From: Siphonodentalium dalli
Lineage: Eukaryota > Mollusca > Scaphopoda > Gadilida > Siphonodentaliidae
NCBI GenBank assembly: GCA_032622095.1
Contig: CP136069.1
Location: 108,092,278 to 108,156,277 of the forward strand
Direction of reading: 5' to 3'
DNA length: 64,000 nt
Shown: in pieces, positions 59,816 to 64,000 of the stretch
Position numbering within the stretch: position 1 is the first letter of the stretch
Layout of the letters: each line of letters starts with the position of its first letter
Position numbers and translations under genes: made by a program
The notes under the pieces: generated by a model
Seen by the model: the letters and a program-made list of their open reading frames with translations, nothing else
What the model was told of the DNA's origin: nothing
Databases searched by the model: none

Positions 59816-61306
59816 GCCAATTAGGTCCAAATGCACCCCCCCCCCCCCTTGATGATTACAAATAACCTTATTTTTATTGTTCCCTATGGTATCCAGATAA
59901 AAAATCCGGATTTCAACGAAAAATAAAGGTGGCCCTACTAGGTGCTAGAGCCATTTGAATCCAAGATGGCCACCATTTCCTCTAACTCTAAAATTCCATA
60001 CTGCAACTTTAAAATGAATTTGTCATGCCCCATACGGAACTGGGACAAACATTTTACTTAAAAAAATTGTCCAACCCTGAAAAGTTAATTTTTGCCGATA
60101 TTTATGTCAAGTTTGTGAGAGAAATATCCAATATTTCTGGTGATGTCAGTGGTGACAATAGAAACAATGATCCATGGTGCATCAGACATGTTAGTATTCA
60201 ATGTATGTAATACAGATTAGCCAATTTTATATATCAACCACAACTTGTAAGCCATTGCAGGACACCCTGGGGCAATATTTACCATTTTTCATATTTCCGG
60301 CGGCCATTTTGCAAATTTTCTACACCAATTTCATTCCCATTGAAGTAAAACATCCGTCCAATAAAATATAGCACATAGTTGTTGACATTCTATTAACATC
60401 CTGTGAGGTTTGTCGTTAAAATGACTATCAAAATCATCTTGCAAAAAAATTCGAAAATTTCACCCCTCTTTTTAAAATCCTCTTTCTGTATCTATTACTG
60501 AACCCTCGTCAATGGCAAATGTCTTAAAATGACGCTATAATATCACGCTTGATGACTGTTGCAAAACATTGCCATTTACTAATGATTAATGTGAAGAAAA
60601 ATGGGAAGATATGGTGAAATATTAATTAAATTTCCTATTTTCGTGCATATGACGTCATTTTTCGGCGGCCATTTTGAATTTTTTTCGAAATTATTTGCCG
60701 TCATTTGAAGAAGGACATCATACAACAAAATGGCATACATTTTGTCTGTGTCTTTTGCTAACAACCGATCTATTACAACGATTAAATACAGCAAAATCGT
60801 CTTGCAAAAAAAATAGAAATTTCACCCCTATTTTTCAAATCCTCTTCTGTAACTATTACTGAACCCTCGTCAATGGCAAATGTCTTAAAATGACGCTATA
60901 ATATCACGCTTGGTGACTGTTTCAAAAACATTGCCATTTACTAATGATTAATGTGAAGAAAAATGGAAGATATGGTGAAATATTAATAAATTTCCTATTT
61001 TCGTGCATATGACGTCATTTATCGGCGGCCATTTTGAATTTTTTCGAAATTATTTGCCGTCATTTTGAAGAAGGACATCATACCAACAAAATGGCATACA
61101 TTTTGTCTGTGTCTTTTGCTAACAACCGATCTATTACAACGATTAAATACAGCTGGTCGGAATTAGAGGAAATGGTGGCCATCTTGGATTCAAATGGCTC
61201 TAGCACCTACGGTAGTAGGGCCACCTTTATTTTTCGGTGAAATCTGGATTCTTTATCTGGATACCATAGGGAACAATAAAAATAAGGTTATTTGTAAACA
61301 TCGGGG

Positions 61307-61344
<38 letters not shown>

Positions 61345-61363
61345 GCACGTGGACCTTATTGGC
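59816..61363. mobile_element. Long-TIR element with C/G-tract ends (about 1.55 kb)
   Basis: The left arm 59816-59995 and right arm 61150-61363 are inverted copies: GCCAATTAGGTCCAAATGCA + C13, 'aaataaccttatttttattg', 'ccctatggtatccagata', 'gccatttgaatccaagatgg' on the left; their complements and a 34-nt G run on the right. The interior has a tandem duplication of about 360 bp (60480-60838, 60840-61155). No transposase; superfamily unknown. Confidence 0.82.
61310..61343 (+). repeat. 34-nt poly-G run
   Basis: An uninterrupted G run inside the right arm of the long-TIR element; its counterpart on the left is 13 C (59836-59848). Length is likely unstable or a sequencing estimate. Confidence 0.85.
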
Positions 61364-62640
61364 TCCCCGACTAAATACTATCATGATTATCAAATATTTT
61401 TGACTTGTTATTGACTCATATGCAATTCAGTACTTAGTTTTTTAATGTAATCCAACATATCTCCACGCCAACTGAACTGTTTACGGTCAAGGTCACACAT
61501 TTTGAGAAGCAGTCTTTCAAAGAAAATTTTGACCTAGATTCCTATCATTATTAATATAAATGTACTTCAGAATTTCAGTACCTTGCCGGTATCTCTTTAC
61601 TTAAGTTGTTCGTGCTATCCGTATGCTCAAACTGTTGCTAATTCAAACTAACTCTTCGCTTATATATTTATTTCTATAATATTTATATGAATTTCGTTGT
61701 TTTATTTCCTATTTCCTATTTTGATACTAGTTATTGCAAATCGCATCAACCTAATATGGCTAGCGTGACCTCTGTTGTAAGGTCGTGAAAGGTCAATTGC
61801 TTATCGATAATACCGCATGCATTTTGTTTCTATTCTCGTTGGCAGTATTCAAGCTATTGTCTTGATCCCGCGAGATATTGCAGGTTGTTTGAACAAAAAA
61901 AACAGTGTTTGTTTACAGTACAGTTCTGATCGAATCAGACCGATTTCTTCTGATATTTCTATTATAAAGCATTTAATGGCGGAAGTTATGAAATTGCACG
62001 CACAGCATATAACAGTCGTTTTTATGAAGAAGAAACGAGAGGCCGATCACGATCGGCAGATGTTTAACCCATACCTTGGCGATAGTGATCAGCTTATTTT
62101 CAGTTCTGACACGAAAATCCATAAGCCATAACTCTGTTTAAAAATATAAAAAAATGGATCAAACCCAAATTCGAAATCTATCTGTATTTTGGGCTGAGAA
62201 ATTCACATACAAAATTTACATACATCTCAATAAAAGGAGATATATCAGATGAAAGGTATGTCTGCTAAGTATAAGGAATGTTGAGAATTAAGGGTTCATT
62301 TTAACCACAAAAATCAATACAAGTGAAGGGATTAATAGGAGAATGATTACATGAAAAATATACAAATGCATAAAAATTTATGACAAGGGTTAACAATTTT
62401 AACTCAATAAAATTAGGTACAGGTATGTCACTGGAACACTGCATTGATATCATAAACAGAGAGCTGTATGGAAATACAATAAACAACAGATAGTTCTCTG
62501 TCCAATTACAGCTTCCACTGTGCCCTGACAATATGATGGCTAAAAATAACTCTAATTTCCAATAATACAAGTTAATCTATTCTCTCTCTCAGTGCTAACT
62601 GAATAACACATGGGTTAGCTGCTATGGTTCTACATGATAA
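61364..62640. other. Intronic sequence with a recurrent coding-like fragment
   Basis: The open frame 61817-62131 includes KKKREADHDRQMFNPYLGDS, also present with changes at 7774-7835. From 62110 to 62245 there is another family D fragment ('ccataactctgttt', 'gatcaaacccaaattcg'). No complete gene. Confidence 0.45.
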
Positions 62641-63397
62641 GCATAAAAATATCGAATCTGTTCAATCCTTAGTTAAAAAGGGCCACAACTCTGGTATAAA
62701 AAACAGGATCTAACCCATATTCAAACTTGATCTGTATTTTGAGTTGAGAAACTCACATACCAAATTTGGTTCCTATCAGACGATAACTGGTTGAGCTATC
62801 GAAGCATGGATGAATTCTATATCAAAGGGCCATAACTCCATTAAAAATAATCTGATCAAACCCATATTCGAACTCGAATTGTATTTTAGATAGAGAAACT
62901 CACATACCAAATTTGGTTCTCATGAGATAATATTTTTTTTAGTAATCGTAGCATCCATGAATTCTAAGTCGAAAAAGGGCCATAACTCCGTAAAAAAAAC
63001 TCGGATCAAACCCATATTCGAACTCGATCTGTATTTTGGGCTCTGATAATTGCATACCAAATTTGGTTCCGATCAGATAAAAATTGTTTGAGTTATGACA
63101 GCATGCGTGAATTCGAAGTCGAAAAAGGGCCATAACTCCGTAAAAAAAAAACTCGGATCAAACCCATATTCGAACTCGATCTGTATTTTGGGCTGATACT
63201 CGCGTACCAAATTTGGTTCCGATCAGATAAAAATTGTTTGAGTTATGACAGCATGCGTGAATTCGAAGTCGAAAAAGGGCCATAACTCCGTAAAAAAAAC
63301 TCGGATCAAACCCATATTCGAACTCGATCTGTATTTCGGTCTGAGAAACTCATATACAAAATATTTGAGTTATCGCACCATGCGTAAAGTGTCCACG

Positions 63398-63448
<51 letters not shown>

Positions 63449-63530
63449 GGACGGACGGACGGACGCACGACGAGTGGTCAATCCGGACGTCGACATTATG
63501 TTTACCATACTATGGTATGGGTAAACATAA
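62640..63530 (+). mobile_element. Pearl-like element, family D
   Basis: Five units of about 145 bp ('aagtcgaaaaagggccataa', 'cccatattcgaactcgatct', 'accaaatttggttccgatca') become more alike towards the 3' end. They are followed by (GACA)n/(GGAC)n at 63399-63462 and the terminal palindrome TTTACCATACTATGGTATGG (63501-63527). Confidence 0.85.
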
Positions 63531-63779
63531 AAAAAGGTCCAATATTCACCTGGAAATGCCTTTAATTACCATTGAAGACTCTGTCAAAATATTTTGAAAA
63601 ATCGCGTATTCTTGATACAAAAGCCCCTACTTGACTTAGTCAAATTGAGCTAACAAGAGCATCGCTAGGGCATGGCAAAATACGCCCTTTAGCTATTTCG
63701 AATTGTACTACCGCAAAATCAAATAATACTTTGGGCTTACATTTGAAGAATATATGATATACCACTAATTTCAATGCCA

Positions 63780-64000
63780 AAATTCGGTCAAATTCTAAGT
63801 CGAAAAAAATGGCTGTAACTCATGTGAAAATAATTAGACAGAACCTATATTCGAACTTGGCCTGTAGTTTTAGCCGGGAAATACACATACCAGCTTTGGT
63901 TCAGATCAAATAATCAAAACTGGAGTTATCAGTCGGAAACCGAAATGTTATGAAATTGGTCAAATTCTAAGTCGAATAAGGGCCGTAACTCATGTAAAAA
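63780..64000 (+). repeat. Family D-related units continuing past the window
   Basis: 'attctaagtcgaaaaa', 'ggctgtaactcatgt' and 'accagctttggttcagatca' define a unit of about 180 bp, restarting at 63960. It is closest to 39440-39835. Confidence 0.7.

Overview
The window reads as an intron-rich, repeat-saturated, AT-rich invertebrate nuclear genome. The dominant dispersed repeats have cores of 130-190 bp tandem units carrying 'aagtcgaaaaagggccataactc'-type words, then (GGAC)n microsatellites, then a terminal hairpin. This is the layout of the bivalve 'pearl' elements / non-autonomous Helentrons, so a mollusc, probably a bivalve, is the best guess (inference from repeat style and one host gene).

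Host gene: three consecutive coding exons of a UBR5 (EDD/hyd) HECT E3 ubiquitin ligase lie on the minus strand at 46151-45994, 11409-11298 and 4342-4200. Splice sites are canonical, phases match across both introns, and the joined peptide follows the segment of UBR5 between its UBA domain and its UBR box. The introns are about 34.6 kb and 7.0 kb; the rest of the gene must lie outside both ends of the window. Nearly everything else is intronic or upstream-intron repeat.

Layout: 1-4.2 kb, pearl-like repeats; 4.2-11.4 kb, two UBR5 exons with a piggyBac-like MITE, tandem arrays and a 1.3-kb hAT-like element; 11.7-15.0 kb, a broken Tx1/L1-type LINE on the minus strand; 15.0-17.0 kb, a CGAAA-rich repeat copy, a 12-bp satellite and C-rich duplications; 17.2-25.4 kb, a three-level nest (a DIRS-like tyrosine-recombinase retrotransposon split by a 3.9-kb hAT transposon, itself split by a 770-bp TAA-flanked MITE); 25.4-34.7 kb, dispersed repeat, a palindromic satellite and pearl-like arrays; 34.8-36.4 kb, a TA-flanked element; 36.4-38.6 kb, a small TATA-box gene of unknown function split by a pearl-like element; 39.4-45.3 kb, arrays, foldbacks and a 1.57-kb hAT; 46.0-46.2 kb, the upstream UBR5 exon; 47.1-57.3 kb, two piggyBac-like elements, a 2.35-kb TAA-flanked element, an hAT inserted in a dispersed repeat and an array; 58.5-64 kb, foldbacks, a long-TIR element with homopolymer ends and a pearl-like array.

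No bacterial features, CRISPR arrays, rRNA or convincing tRNA genes were seen. Assignments rest on reading motifs, termini and target-site duplications by eye; no search or alignment was run.
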